Shown here piece by piece: positions 14,490-23,854 of a stretch of DNA of 33,528 bases. Numbering within the stretch: position 1 is the first letter of the stretch; each line of letters opens with the position of its first letter. The notes under the pieces were generated by a model. That model worked only from the letters and a program-made list of their open reading frames with translations, was not told the DNA's origin and did not search any database. Source of the DNA: a virus. The position numbers and the translations under genes are program-made. The stretch lies in IMG/VR virus record IMGVR_UViG_3300012964_000034, positions 1-33,528 of that record. The stretch is one strand, 5' to 3'.

Positions 14490-15737
14490 ATGGAAATTAA
14501 AGAATACAAAGATCCACGATTTGAAGTGTTTATGAAAAACATGATGAGTCTTGGACACAAGATCAACTCTGTAATCAAAGAGCAGAACCTAGGGGCGATC
14601 CCTGGTAAAATCATTGATTTTAACAAAGTTAGCCAAGGCCATCACGTTGTAAAAAATAAACGGAACGGTCAATCAGTTGGAGTAAAATATAACTCCCTAA
14701 TCCCAAACGCTGAACTTTTTTCCCTCGCAATGGAAATTGTCCAGCCTGCCATCGAAGAGTTTGAGGCATCAAATATTTTTACAACTGACACCGGTTTTGC
14801 GCCGGGAGCGGAGGTTGTAGGTTTTGACAACCTGACAAGAACCGGAGAAGCCCGCTTGTCTGGCCGTGGTACTGAAAACGGTGATATCCCGAGAGCTGAT
14901 ATTTCTCTGGGTCGTAATACTCAGGTAATCGGTAAACTGGATACATACGTCAAAGTTACCATCGACGACATTCAGCGCGTGGCCGCTCGAAATAATGCTG
15001 GTCTTGCGCCTATGCTTGATTTAATGGCTGAAAAATTAAATACAGCACGTTGGGTCATCGGTCGTCAAAGAGAATTGATGATCTGGCAAGGTGGAATAAT
15101 TGAAAGTAAAAACATGGGTATTGCATCCCTGTTGTCCTATTTTTCCAGTACCGCCGCCGATTATAACGCTACTACACCGGCATTCGGTCGTGAGGCGGTT
15201 GTCGCAACCAAAGAAAGCGTGGTGACATGGGAAGCTAAACTTGGTCTTGCATCAGGTAAGGGCGGAATGTATATCATGGAAGATTTATCCGATCATGTAA
15301 ACTATGTCCAGAGACTTGGAACTTACAAAGTTTCTCACATAATTTTGACAAGATACTGGATGAACAAACTTTCTACAATTCCGTTTAGCCTTTATGATTC
15401 ACGTCCGATTATTCAGGTGGTCCGTGAAGCTCTGTCGGGTGTTGAATTTGTCGGGACAACCGCCCTTGAGGGAAGTACTGCTCGCGCAGCATATGGAAAT
15501 CCTGATATGACAAATCGTGCAGACGTGACAGCCTCCGTTACTGGCCAGAAATCCGGTTTTATCGCAATCGACGCAAGAAAACAAAACTTCGTGATCGCCG
15601 ATCCTGAGCCGATCAATTTTCTACCTGCGTTTGTTGATGCTGACGGATCAGTTAAGCAGGTTGCTCGTATGCAATCAGCCGGTATTTTGGCAAAGCACAA
15701 AAGTGCTATGTCAATGGGTATTGGAATAGACGCATAA
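14490..15737 (+). CDS. Major capsid protein (DUF2184-like, HK97 fold)
   Basis: 415 residues with a strong SD (AAGGAG). The segment FTTDTGFAPGAEVVGFDNLT, then DNLTRTGEARL and the LDTYVKVTIDDIQRVAARN region match DUF2184 encapsulin-like capsid proteins. The late part (PEPINFLPAFVDADGSVKQV) forms the P-domain strands. Preceded by the scaffold/protease and the decoration gene and followed by connectors. Confidence 0.88.
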   Translation: MEIKEYKDPRFEVFMKNMMSLGHKINSVIKEQNLGAIPGKIIDFNKVSQGHHVVKNKRNGQSVGVKYNSLIPNAELFSLAMEIVQPAIEEFEASNIFTTDTGFAPGAEVVGFDNLTRTGEARLSGRGTENGDIPRADISLGRNTQVIGKLDTYVKVTIDDIQRVAARNNAGLAPMLDLMAEKLNTARWVIGRQRELMIWQGGIIESKNMGIASLLSYFSSTAADYNATTPAFGREAVVATKESVVTWEAKLGLASGKGGMYIMEDLSDHVNYVQRLGTYKVSHIILTRYWMNKLSTIPFSLYDSRPIIQVVREALSGVEFVGTTALEGSTARAAYGNPDMTNRADVTASVTGQKSGFIAIDARKQNFVIADPEPINFLPAFVDADGSVKQVARMQSAGILAKHKSAMSMGIGIDA

Positions 15738-15743
15738 AACATT

Positions 15744-16070
15744 ATGGCGACGGCAATCGATATATTAAACGCGATGAGTCCGGTCACTTTAGACCAGACT
15801 CAGGCCGCTCAAATGGTCGATGTCGCCGCCACTATGGTGTCACTATACCCAACAATTCCGACCGCGCGTATCGAGCTTGCAAAGGCTCTGTACGCCGGCC
15901 ATTTACTCGCACAAACAGGGGTTCTCGCCCCTGTTTTATCTGAATCTTTCGATGGCGGGTCTGTATCGTTCCAAGCTCACAATCTTGGGGATAGAGACGG
16001 GGCATCGACATGGTTACAGGAATTTACAAAACTTGTTCCTGATTTTCACAGCCCCGGACTGGTACTATGA
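15744..16070 (+). CDS. Head-tail connector (DUF4054-like)
   Basis: 108 residues. The helical N-terminal part (TLDQTQAAQMVDVAATMVSL, then a helix LAKALYAGHLL) is the pattern of DUF4054/gp6-like adaptor proteins that sit below the portal. Immediately downstream of the capsid gene. The next gene's ATG overlaps its stop. Confidence 0.68.
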   Translation: MATAIDILNAMSPVTLDQTQAAQMVDVAATMVSLYPTIPTARIELAKALYAGHLLAQTGVLAPVLSESFDGGSVSFQAHNLGDRDGASTWLQEFTKLVPDFHSPGLVL

Positions 16071-16534
16071 AGCAAAAAGATCAAGGTTTTAAAGCACACC
16101 TCGCGGCAATTAAGCAAATTTCAACGCTTCGAATACAAGTCGGAGCGGTGGGAATGCACACAGCCGAACCTGGTCAAAAACAAATGTCGAATGCTGACAT
16201 TATGAGGATCCATGAAATTGGCGTACCCTCACGGAATATCCCTGCCCGTATGCCAGTCCGAAAAGGACTTCATGAAAATATTGCATATTTTTCAAGACTC
16301 ACTCAGAATTTATTGAAGAAAAATTTTAATAAAAACGGAATTGATATTCAGAAATTCGGACAGGGTATCGGAGTGGCGATGAAAAACGTCGTTCAGGCCA
16401 CAATCATGTCAAGGCTATCTCCGAAATTATCAGAAAAATACGAGGAGAGAAAAACAGCTCAAGGGTTTTCGGATATCCCTTTAATTAAAACTGGACAGCT
16501 CAAAAATTCTATCGACTACGGGATCAAACGATGA
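16067..16534 (+). CDS. Virion morphogenesis / tail completion protein
   Basis: 155 residues. It carries IMRIHEIGVPSRNIPARMPVR, the typical motif of HK97 gp10 and Mu gpG-like neck proteins (helix, then G, then I-P-A-R), and ends with a LIKTGQLKNSI segment that is also characteristic. These proteins help join head to tail. ATGA overlaps on both sides place it firmly in the connector block. Confidence 0.78.
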   Translation: MKQKDQGFKAHLAAIKQISTLRIQVGAVGMHTAEPGQKQMSNADIMRIHEIGVPSRNIPARMPVRKGLHENIAYFSRLTQNLLKKNFNKNGIDIQKFGQGIGVAMKNVVQATIMSRLSPKLSEKYEERKTAQGFSDIPLIKTGQLKNSIDYGIKR

Positions 16535-16887
16535 GTGTTCTGACAATGCGCCGGGCTTTCCAGCGCGCTCCACATACGGCGGTGAGTTGGGGCAAGAATA
16601 TAAAAACTTCTGCCTCCGGGGGGTTTGAGGAACGTCCTCAATATACATCCATTGCCTTGACCGGATACGTCACTACGCCTAAGCCAAACACTTATTATTA
16701 TAACAAAGCTGGAAGCCCGGTAACAATCAGTAATATGCTTTATTTTTTAGGTCAGGTAGATATCAACGAAGACGATCAAATGATTTACGACGGCCTGACA
16801 ACTCTTGTGAGAACAACGAATTATAAACGCGCAGGGGACTATACCGAGTGCGGGGTGGAAGCACAGAAGGGAGTTCAGAGTGTCTAA
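16531..16887 (+). CDS. Probable head-closure/neck protein
   Basis: 118 residues, beta-rich, in the position of a head-completion or stopper protein between the gp10-like gene and the neck terminator. No motif is decisive; the YVTTPKPNTYYYNKAGSPV stretch suggests a small beta-barrel. Start ATG overlaps the preceding stop and its own end overlaps the following start. Confidence 0.55.
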   Translation: MSVLTMRRAFQRAPHTAVSWGKNIKTSASGGFEERPQYTSIALTGYVTTPKPNTYYYNKAGSPVTISNMLYFLGQVDINEDDQMIYDGLTTLVRTTNYKRAGDYTECGVEAQKGVQSV

Positions 16888-17422
16888 TTTTGTTGTAGAA
16901 ACTACGTCTTCGACTCTCGACGAAATACATGCTCTTTATACTGCCGTCATCGGCAAAAAAATAACGAGAGGCGGACAAAATACAGTTCGAAATCCTAAAC
17001 CTTTCGCCATCTATGATCTTGTTTTTGAAGATAAATATCGTCGCCATCAAATTATGAGGGAGTACGATGACTACCTTGGCCATCCATCAGTATCATACAA
17101 ACAGCCGCACAGATATAGATTCCAATATACTCTAGTATTTGATTCGAATGATAAATCATGCGCTGCGATGATTCAGAATTTAAGTCGTTATATGGTACAG
17201 GATAATTTTAAGCTTGCAATGGATCGGCTCAATGTCGGGTTCCACATGGTTTCCGATATTACTGAGGTTTGCGTTCCAATCGAAGGTTTTACGGACAGAC
17301 AGTTTATATTCCAAATAGATTATTTTTGGGCTGACACATGGACTGACAGCACAGATAATGCCACTGCCGGTTTTATTGAGACGGTCAATAAAACTCAGGT
17401 TGCACCGCCAAGCGGAGGATAA
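16880..17422 (+). CDS. Neck/tail terminator-like protein (LIC_12616-like)
   Basis: 180 residues. The pattern (TVRNPKPFAIYDLVFED, then YRFQYTLVFDSNDKS and FIFQIDYFW) matches phage neck terminator proteins such as those named for Leptospira LIC_12616. These form the hexameric ring ending the tail tube. It is the last connector gene before the tail block. The match is from memory of the pattern, so moderate confidence. Confidence 0.66.
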   Translation: MSNFVVETTSSTLDEIHALYTAVIGKKITRGGQNTVRNPKPFAIYDLVFEDKYRRHQIMREYDDYLGHPSVSYKQPHRYRFQYTLVFDSNDKSCAAMIQNLSRYMVQDNFKLAMDRLNVGFHMVSDITEVCVPIEGFTDRQFIFQIDYFWADTWTDSTDNATAGFIETVNKTQVAPPSGG

Positions 17423-17424
17423 TA

Positions 17425-18108
17425 ATGGTCACATTTTTAACAGTATTAAAATCAAAAAAAGAATTGTCGGATTTCAGAACAGGATACTCAATCTATAAAC
17501 CAGAGCATGTTTACGCTCTGAAAAAACAAATTGAGAAATATTATCCTCACCCTCACCGGTTTATTTGCCTTACTGATTTCGAAGACATGAAATGTGAGTC
17601 GATAAAATTACTGCATAATTTCATAGGCTGGTGGTCAAAAATGGAATTGTTTCGTTCTGATATTCCGGGGGAACATTTTTTTTATTTCGATCTGGACACC
17701 GTCCTTGTCGGTGACATCTCATGTTATATTGACGCACAATACACACTCGCCGGGCTAGCGGAAGTTCAGGCTCCGGGACTTGTTTCAGGCCGACTCGGTT
17801 CCGGTGTTATGGCGTGGCGTGGCGATCATTCCCATATTTATAAAAAATTTATGGAGAATTCTGCGGCAATGATGGAAAAATACGCCGTTGGCGGGGATCA
17901 GCATATTATCAATGATATCGCCGTTGCCGGGTCAGGATTTAAGCCGATGCAAGAAATTGACTCAGGCTGTATCAACTACAAACACAATTTACCGGATAAA
18001 GAAAACCCTCCGGCCAATGCAAAAATAATTTATTATCATGGTGTCCCAAAGCCCTGGGAAACAAATCATAGATGGCAAATACCAGGAATTTATAAGGAGA
18101 TTAATTAA
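17425..18108 (+). CDS. Glycosyltransferase-like protein inserted before the tail sheath
   Basis: 227 residues. FFYFDLDTVLVGD contains a DxD (Asp89, Asp91) typical of nucleotide-sugar-dependent transferases, and YYHGVPKPWE near the end resembles the His-containing C-terminal motif of GT8-like enzymes. There is no membrane segment. It sits between the neck and sheath genes, which are usually adjacent, so it is an insertion (moron). Together with the FkbM gene it may modify a host glycan or a virion protein. Confidence 0.78.
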   Translation: MVTFLTVLKSKKELSDFRTGYSIYKPEHVYALKKQIEKYYPHPHRFICLTDFEDMKCESIKLLHNFIGWWSKMELFRSDIPGEHFFYFDLDTVLVGDISCYIDAQYTLAGLAEVQAPGLVSGRLGSGVMAWRGDHSHIYKKFMENSAAMMEKYAVGGDQHIINDIAVAGSGFKPMQEIDSGCINYKHNLPDKENPPANAKIIYYHGVPKPWETNHRWQIPGIYKEIN

Positions 18109-19485
18109 ATGGCATCAATTCAAGACGTAAACGGTTCGATTGCCTCGGGATTCGTCGCCACATCCAGAGTTGGTTTTGACGTTCCTCTTGTGATAGGACG
18201 AACAGGATCAAGGTCGATCCTTAGAGCTGGTTCCGGGACATCCGGGATGATTATTAAATCAAAAGTAAGACATGCGGTTTATAATGTAATTATCGTTGTA
18301 TCTGGCGGGTCGTATGTCTATGATTTGTATCTCGATACAATCACAATCACAGTCCCGACTACGGCAACGGTCAAATCACTCATCGCTGATTTTAACGTAA
18401 ACGGCGGAGCGGTTCTGGCGGTTGTTTCGATTGACGCATTGACGACAGGCTCCGGCGCGGTGTCTGCCCTTGCATCGACAACCATGGCGTATTTGACAGT
18501 CTATCAGAATATCGTCAATATTTCTCAGCTTCAATATTATTATGACACGACTGATACTGAGTATATCATTGTCAATAATATGCTCGGTGGCTCAGGTACT
18601 CATATCAATAACCTGTTTTTATGGGATTCGTTCGGAGTCCTTGCGGCTAATTTGGCGACTCAGATTATGCAATATGACACCGGGGATTGGTACGCGGCGT
18701 GTCTTGCATCGACTAATTCGACAGAAATCAGCGTTCTCACAAACTATTTCACCAACCAAAAAAGATTATTTTTTGCGGTTACGGACACCGTTGGCGATCT
18801 GGCAACAAATCAGGGTCGAGTCGTTTACATGGTTCATTCGGCAGCACAAAAGGACAAACATCCGGAGGCGTCATGGATGGCAAAGGGGCTGGTTCCAGCA
18901 CCGGGAGCGAGCGACTGGAAATTTATTAAGGATCTGAACGGTCAGACTATAAATTCCACATCTGATTTGACAGCACTTCTCGCGGTCAGGGCTGCAAACG
19001 GGAATTCATATACTCTGCAAAATGGCCTGAGTTATGTTAATGACTCAAGGGTCAATCAAGTTGGGGCTTCGAACTCCGCACCGGTTTATATTGATCAAAT
19101 CATGTTGCAGGACTGGATTATTCTCAACGCTTCTGCGGATTTGGTCGAACTGATGGCCTCTCTCGTCGCACAGGGGCGGAAACTGTCTTATGATAACGAC
19201 GGAATCCAAAAAGTCATATCAACTATTGCACGTCGTATCAGGACAGCCGGAGAAAACGGAGCATTGGCAAAGATCGAAAACGAAGAACAAGCCAGAGCAA
19301 GCTATGACGGGAAATACCGCTACAGCGTAACCGCACCAACTCGAGCACAGGTTGAAGCAACGGCACCTGGTGACATTGTGACCAGAATTTTAAACAATGT
19401 AACTTTCTGGTATATCCCATCAGGATCAATTCAGAAAATAGAATTTAGCGGACTCGAATTATTAACAGAGCCAGCTACAGCATAA
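18109..19485 (+). CDS. Contractile tail sheath protein (DUF3383-like)
   Basis: 458 residues with AAGGAG before the ATG, implying strong translation. The layout fits DUF3383 sheath proteins: an N-terminal linker strand, the middle insertion with LYWYDTTDTE-like features, the YFTNQKRLFFAVTDT segment and a C-terminal beta region used for interlocking subunits. Position immediately before the tube gene confirms a myovirus-type tail. Confidence 0.82.
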   Translation: MASIQDVNGSIASGFVATSRVGFDVPLVIGRTGSRSILRAGSGTSGMIIKSKVRHAVYNVIIVVSGGSYVYDLYLDTITITVPTTATVKSLIADFNVNGGAVLAVVSIDALTTGSGAVSALASTTMAYLTVYQNIVNISQLQYYYDTTDTEYIIVNNMLGGSGTHINNLFLWDSFGVLAANLATQIMQYDTGDWYAACLASTNSTEISVLTNYFTNQKRLFFAVTDTVGDLATNQGRVVYMVHSAAQKDKHPEASWMAKGLVPAPGASDWKFIKDLNGQTINSTSDLTALLAVRAANGNSYTLQNGLSYVNDSRVNQVGASNSAPVYIDQIMLQDWIILNASADLVELMASLVAQGRKLSYDNDGIQKVISTIARRIRTAGENGALAKIENEEQARASYDGKYRYSVTAPTRAQVEATAPGDIVTRILNNVTFWYIPSGSIQKIEFSGLELLTEPATA

Positions 19486-19495
19486 GGAGCAAATA

Positions 19496-19912
19496 ATGGC
19501 ATTCACCCCACGAGTATATTCAATCAATAATGTTCAGGCGGTTGTAAAAGGTATCCCGGCGCAAGGCGTCGCCGAGGATACCCCATTTGAAACCGAGAGA
19601 GAGGACGAAGCCGAATACAAGCTGAAAATAGGCGCCAAGGGAGAGGGAACTTTTGTTTACAATCCAAATAAGGCCGGTACGTTTATTATCAGGCTCAAAG
19701 AAAATGAGATAGAAACAAACAAGCAGTATCAAGATCTGAAAGATTCAGGAGCCATTTTCCAGGTGGAATTCGTTGGAATAAACGGATATACCGAGGGCGC
19801 ACGTGGTCAATATTGCATGATCGGGAAAGCCCCACGAAAGAAATTTTCAGTCAACGAAGAAATTCGAGAATGGAAATTTATCACGACTGAACTTGTTGAA
19901 ACGGATAAATAA
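19496..19912 (+). CDS. Tail tube protein (DUF3277-like)
   Basis: 138 residues, beta-rich. It begins with YSINNVQAVVKGIPAQGVAE, continues with a charged REDEAEYKLKIGAKGEGTFV strand-loop and has NKAGTFIIRLKENEIETN, the order typical of DUF3277 tube subunits. It follows the sheath gene, with GGAG before the start. Confidence 0.8.
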   Translation: MAFTPRVYSINNVQAVVKGIPAQGVAEDTPFETEREDEAEYKLKIGAKGEGTFVYNPNKAGTFIIRLKENEIETNKQYQDLKDSGAIFQVEFVGINGYTEGARGQYCMIGKAPRKKFSVNEEIREWKFITTELVETDK

Positions 19913-19915
19913 TCT

Positions 19916-20230
19916 ATGCAAGAACTGGAAAAAGAATTCAAATTTAAGCTCCGTGGGAAAATTGACGATTCGATTGCGTATCTTGATTTTGAGGACGGAC
20001 GAGTTTATAAATTTACTCAGCCGTCTTTTATGGACATCCACGAAATCAAAGTCAGCGATAATCCGGAACACAATATGTTCCTGACAGGCGTTGCAAGGCT
20101 GATCCCTGAAAATGATAAATCAGTCAGAATTGACGAGGCATACTGCAATCAACGTGCGAACTGGAAGGAGGCCGCCATGTGGTCACGGATCACGAGGCGG
20201 TTACTTCGGCTATATTTTGACGGAATATAG
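19916..20230 (+). CDS. Tail assembly chaperone, upstream frame
   Basis: 104 residues between tube and tape measure genes, the classic chaperone position. Sequence: GKIDDSIAYLDFEDGRVYKF then a helical C-terminus ending RRLLRLYFDGI. An overlapping frame continues for about 50 codons past its stop, suggesting a programmed frameshift as in lambda G/GT and Mu 41/42. Confidence 0.7.
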   Translation: MQELEKEFKFKLRGKIDDSIAYLDFEDGRVYKFTQPSFMDIHEIKVSDNPEHNMFLTGVARLIPENDKSVRIDEAYCNQRANWKEAAMWSRITRRLLRLYFDGI

Positions 20231-20378
20231 TCCTGTTTTTTACAAATATCTATCTGTTCATTGGCTGGATATGGTTCGGGGTGGATTTGTCACATATTCT
20301 GAATTGTGGCAAATCAATCTGAAACAATATTATAGGCTATGGGAATCATTAATAAATAGGGGGTTCTTTGATGGCTGA
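20112..20378 (+). CDS. Tail assembly chaperone, frameshift extension
   Basis: Open frame in the +1 (equivalently -2) phase relative to the upstream chaperone gene. It overlaps the end of that gene and continues with TEYSPVFYKYLSVHWLDMV and further helical sequence to a stop that overlaps the tape measure start. No SD or suitable start is seen, so it is probably expressed only as a frameshift fusion; the true coding part starts somewhere near 20190-20230. Mu uses a -2 shift at the same place. Confidence 0.6.
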   Translation: MINQSELTRHTAINVRTGRRPPCGHGSRGGYFGYILTEYSPVFYKYLSVHWLDMVRGGFVTYSELWQINLKQYYRLWESLINRGFFDG

Positions 20379-21801
20379 TTCTGCTCTACCACTTCAAACG
20401 ATTTTGGCCGAATATGGCGTCAAAGATCTAGCATCCGGGAATCTCAAGGCGATTGAAAAAGAAATTAACAAATCAATTAAGTCAATTATTCAGCTTGAAA
20501 AAGATGCACTGAAAGCAGAGAAAGGCTTGAATAGACTCGGAAAATCCGGAAAAGGTGTCGGAGGTGTTCCGGGGACTGTTCAGGGCGTGGCCGGCGCTGC
20601 CGGGGAAGCGGCTCAAAAACCAATCGGGATAACGTCGGGAGTAATTTCAGGTGGCGTCATGGCCGGGCTTGCGGCCATCCCTGTTCTTGGTGGATTACTC
20701 AGCGCACTAGGCGGATCAGTCGGGGAAGCCTCGGATAAATTTGTTTCAGGTGTTACATTACAGAAAAACTTGCTTAAAGATTTTTCAACTTTTGATAAAG
20801 CATTCGGAAAAACAGGAAATGAATTTATAAAAGGTCTGGATAAATCATTTTCCACATTGACCGAACAAAAACAGGTTTTCGGAGGTCTCGCCGGGCGAGG
20901 GGTAGAAAAAACCACACTCGAAAAAGGCGGGGGAGCGTTGGAACTTCTCGCCAAGGCTCAGGGGGTCGATTTAAAAGACGTTTTGACCGCAAGGCTAGAA
21001 ACCGGGAAGGGTCTCGAAAAGTCCGAAATCAGCTTGATCGAAGCCTATAAACCTTTGCTCGATAACATTTATACCTCCGATATCGCGTTTAAAATGATTT
21101 CGGATACAATCAATAATGCTAAGGGGCGCCTTGAAGAATCAGCAAAATCAAATAAAGTTGTAAGCTCCGGACTTCAAGCCACTGGCGTTGAGATTGCACA
21201 GGGCAAACAATCTCTTGCGCTTATGGCTGTCAGTCAGGAGAACTACGCAAAATCTCTGGATGCGTTCCGTCTTGACATCGACAAGCAACGATTGAATTTT
21301 AAAATCACATCGACTGCGGCAGGAGCCACGACAGGATTTGTCGGAGCATTACGGGAAGTCCAAGCAAAACAGGACAGAGAAGCCGACGAGTCTATGGCCT
21401 ATGCCAGACGGAAAAATAAATTTGAAAAAGAAAACCCAGGTGTCAGATATACCGGGAAAGCTCTTGGTGGAAATGTCAATAAGGGTCAAAACTTAATTGT
21501 CGGAGAAATAGGCCCAGAAATTTTTACACCCAATCAATCAGGCAGGATTATACCGAATAATAAGATAAATAAATTATCTCCAATAAATAATAATAATTTA
21601 GAAAATAAACCTGAAAAAATAATTCAGAATGAAAAAAATAAACCTGCGCCACAAAACAGCAATCAAGTTTCAATTTCCATGACAAATCATTTTGTCATTC
21701 AAGGCGGCAATACTCAGGACATCCAAAAACAGGTTGAAGACGCGCTGAATAATGTTGCTCGAAAAATTGCATACAATCAAGGGATGAATATTCCAGGATA
21801 A
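20371..21801 (+). CDS. Tail tape measure protein
   Basis: 476 residues from the ATG at 20371 (AGGGGG upstream). An N-terminal coiled segment with many Lys and Glu (KAIEKEINKSIKSIIQLEKD) is followed by a glycine/alanine-rich hydrophobic region (GVMAGLAAIPVLGGLLSALG), long helices, and the family motif GKALGGNVNKGQ...GEIGPEIFTP near 363-391. Its short length predicts a short tail by the known length rule. Confidence 0.85.
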   Translation: MADSALPLQTILAEYGVKDLASGNLKAIEKEINKSIKSIIQLEKDALKAEKGLNRLGKSGKGVGGVPGTVQGVAGAAGEAAQKPIGITSGVISGGVMAGLAAIPVLGGLLSALGGSVGEASDKFVSGVTLQKNLLKDFSTFDKAFGKTGNEFIKGLDKSFSTLTEQKQVFGGLAGRGVEKTTLEKGGGALELLAKAQGVDLKDVLTARLETGKGLEKSEISLIEAYKPLLDNIYTSDIAFKMISDTINNAKGRLEESAKSNKVVSSGLQATGVEIAQGKQSLALMAVSQENYAKSLDAFRLDIDKQRLNFKITSTAAGATTGFVGALREVQAKQDREADESMAYARRKNKFEKENPGVRYTGKALGGNVNKGQNLIVGEIGPEIFTPNQSGRIIPNNKINKLSPINNNNLENKPEKIIQNEKNKPAPQNSNQVSISMTNHFVIQGGNTQDIQKQVEDALNNVARKIAYNQGMNIPG

Positions 21802-21804
21802 ATT

Positions 21805-22533
21805 ATGGCAGTACTCGGTCAAATAGGTCAGGTCTCATCAGTTTTGGGCGACGCGCTGAAACTTGCAAATTCATTTACTCAGCGTCAAGTTTCGATAACT
21901 GAAAAACCTCCGATACCGGGTCTTAAATTTTCGATTCCTGTGATCGGTAAAAATACAGTAATTCTTGAAGTTGTCGATACCGAAGACATGACGATGTCCG
22001 TGAATATCACGGATAAACCGGTTGCAGACCTCGGAGCTGCGACGGACTATATTTCTCGGAATCCTCCAATTTTTACAATTCGCGGAATTATGTCACTTCG
22101 CAATTTGAATGTATTATCCGATCCGGTCGGATTCGCTTTGTCAAAAGCTGCGTCGGCAGCTCCGGAGGTCGCAAGTGCAATCAACGAGGCCGCAAAACTT
22201 GGAGGCCAGTTTTTTGACCTCGGGGGCGATGAGATTGACAATAAAATCAAGCAATTACATATTTGGATGAACTCAGGAATTTATGTTTATCCTCTTGGGG
22301 TACGGCTGAATATAAACAACTGGATTCAGGATCAAGATCAAATAAACTGGTTGATTCAGGACATCAGCCCGAATCATAGTTTAGATACCGGGGACGGACT
22401 CGGTTATGATTTAAAATTTAAAGGTATCATAGGAATAAATCCGGCGGCATCGACTACGCACGGCGGTATTTTGCAGCAAATTAAACAGGTTACGACATCA
22501 CTTGGCGGCCTGAATCCATTCGGAGGAATATGA
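21805..22533 (+). CDS. Baseplate / distal tail protein
   Basis: 242 residues after the tape measure gene. The domain around IFTIRGIMSLRNLNV and the KIKQLHIWMNSGIYVYPLGV segment suggests a hub or Dit-like baseplate protein. The C-terminus is Gly and Ser rich. No exact family named. The next gene starts four bases before its stop. Confidence 0.6.
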   Translation: MAVLGQIGQVSSVLGDALKLANSFTQRQVSITEKPPIPGLKFSIPVIGKNTVILEVVDTEDMTMSVNITDKPVADLGAATDYISRNPPIFTIRGIMSLRNLNVLSDPVGFALSKAASAAPEVASAINEAAKLGGQFFDLGGDEIDNKIKQLHIWMNSGIYVYPLGVRLNINNWIQDQDQINWLIQDISPNHSLDTGDGLGYDLKFKGIIGINPAASTTHGGILQQIKQVTTSLGGLNPFGGI

Positions 22534-22868
22534 TAAATCAGACTTTAACATATTTGAACGTCCAAGCCTCCGACTTCCCGGCAAATAAGTATTTTTCTAT
22601 TTCCGGAACAATGTATTTATTCAAATTCAAGAAAAATGATTCTGGTATTTATACGGTTGAGATTTGGGATCAAAAAGGACAGAATTTTTTATTTTCCAAT
22701 AAAATTATTTATGGGATGCCTTTTGTTGATTCGATCAATGGTCCATTTCAAAATAAAATTATACCTCTGAATATTGATGAATTGAATGGAGAATCATTGC
22801 TGGTTGATATTAATGATAGCACTCTTGGAAATCAAATAAAACTCTATACGGGGATTATCGAAGCATGA
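22530..22868 (+). CDS. Baseplate plug-like protein (Pam3 gp18-like)
   Basis: 112 residues, all beta-predicted, containing YTVEIWDQKGQNFLFSNKIIYGMPF followed by a late strand LYTGI. This is the pattern I associate with cyanophage Pam3 gp18-type baseplate plug proteins. Overlaps its neighbours on both sides. Confidence 0.62.
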   Translation: MINQTLTYLNVQASDFPANKYFSISGTMYLFKFKKNDSGIYTVEIWDQKGQNFLFSNKIIYGMPFVDSINGPFQNKIIPLNIDELNGESLLVDINDSTLGNQIKLYTGIIEA

Positions 22869-23854
22869 TATTTAGACAGGCAGTAATTTCCATTTATCCA
22901 GCAATTGCCGGAACGCCGGGAGAATACAAATTAATGCCTGATCTGGATATTGTTTTCAGGCAACCATATCACAATTTCGGATTGTCGTTCACGTTCAATT
23001 TTACAAAATCTTTTGCAGTATCCATGTCTATATGCAACATTACAATAAACAATCCGTCAAAAAATATGATTTCGATGATGCAATTCGACACAAAGACTTA
23101 TTACAATAGACCAAAAATTGAAATATGGGCTGGAGAATCTGAATATAAATTATTGAGTAACGATGCTCTGTCTGTTCAGGGATTAAAATCAAGTCCGGGA
23201 ATGTCGATGGTCTATACTGGATATCCTATATTTTTTGTAGAAAATAAATTTGTCGGCGGGAAATCTTTGTATATTCAGTTGTCTGACGTGAACCCTCCAG
23301 ACGCCTCACAAAGAATAACTAAAAATTTTAATTCAGGAATTACACTCATTGATCTATTAACTCAAATCAGCGCATACGCTCATGCGTCGTGGGATTTATC
23401 TCAAATATCATCAGATCCAACATTTTCAAGCGTTGTAATCCCTCACTCAGTTATTTATACTGCAAAAAATATTTACGCGCATGTTCTTCCGGAATTATCA
23501 CGACTCTATGGATTTGTTTACAACAGAATGGCCGATGGAAATTTATTATTTATTCCTGCCGACTACAGCGTACAGGGCGGAAATCGTGGAGAAATATCGA
23601 ACCTTAACGGGATGATAGAATATCCGACTCAAATAAACTGGGTTCATTGGAATGTAAAAACTTTCTATGGGCGGCCTTTTATTTTATATCCTCAAGAATG
23701 GGCAACATTCAGAGCGTCAAATTTGGACGGTGGATTCAAACAGGCAATGGTTGTCGATGCAACTCATAATTTCAATGATGATACAGCGGAAATTATTTAT
23801 AAAATTTCTCCAAACGGGGATGGTCCGATAACTAATCCAATCAAGGTAATGTAA
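22865..23854 (+). CDS. Baseplate hub protein
   Basis: 329 residues. Starts with a beta domain (DIVFRQPYHNFGLSFTFNF), then a segment of alternating Asn/Phe strands and a region IDLLTQISAYAHASWDLSQI typical of gp27-like hub second domains. It lies between plug and spike genes, as in compact myoviruses. Confidence 0.68.
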   Translation: MIFRQAVISIYPAIAGTPGEYKLMPDLDIVFRQPYHNFGLSFTFNFTKSFAVSMSICNITINNPSKNMISMMQFDTKTYYNRPKIEIWAGESEYKLLSNDALSVQGLKSSPGMSMVYTGYPIFFVENKFVGGKSLYIQLSDVNPPDASQRITKNFNSGITLIDLLTQISAYAHASWDLSQISSDPTFSSVVIPHSVIYTAKNIYAHVLPELSRLYGFVYNRMADGNLLFIPADYSVQGGNRGEISNLNGMIEYPTQINWVHWNVKTFYGRPFILYPQEWATFRASNLDGGFKQAMVVDATHNFNDDTAEIIYKISPNGDGPITNPIKVM

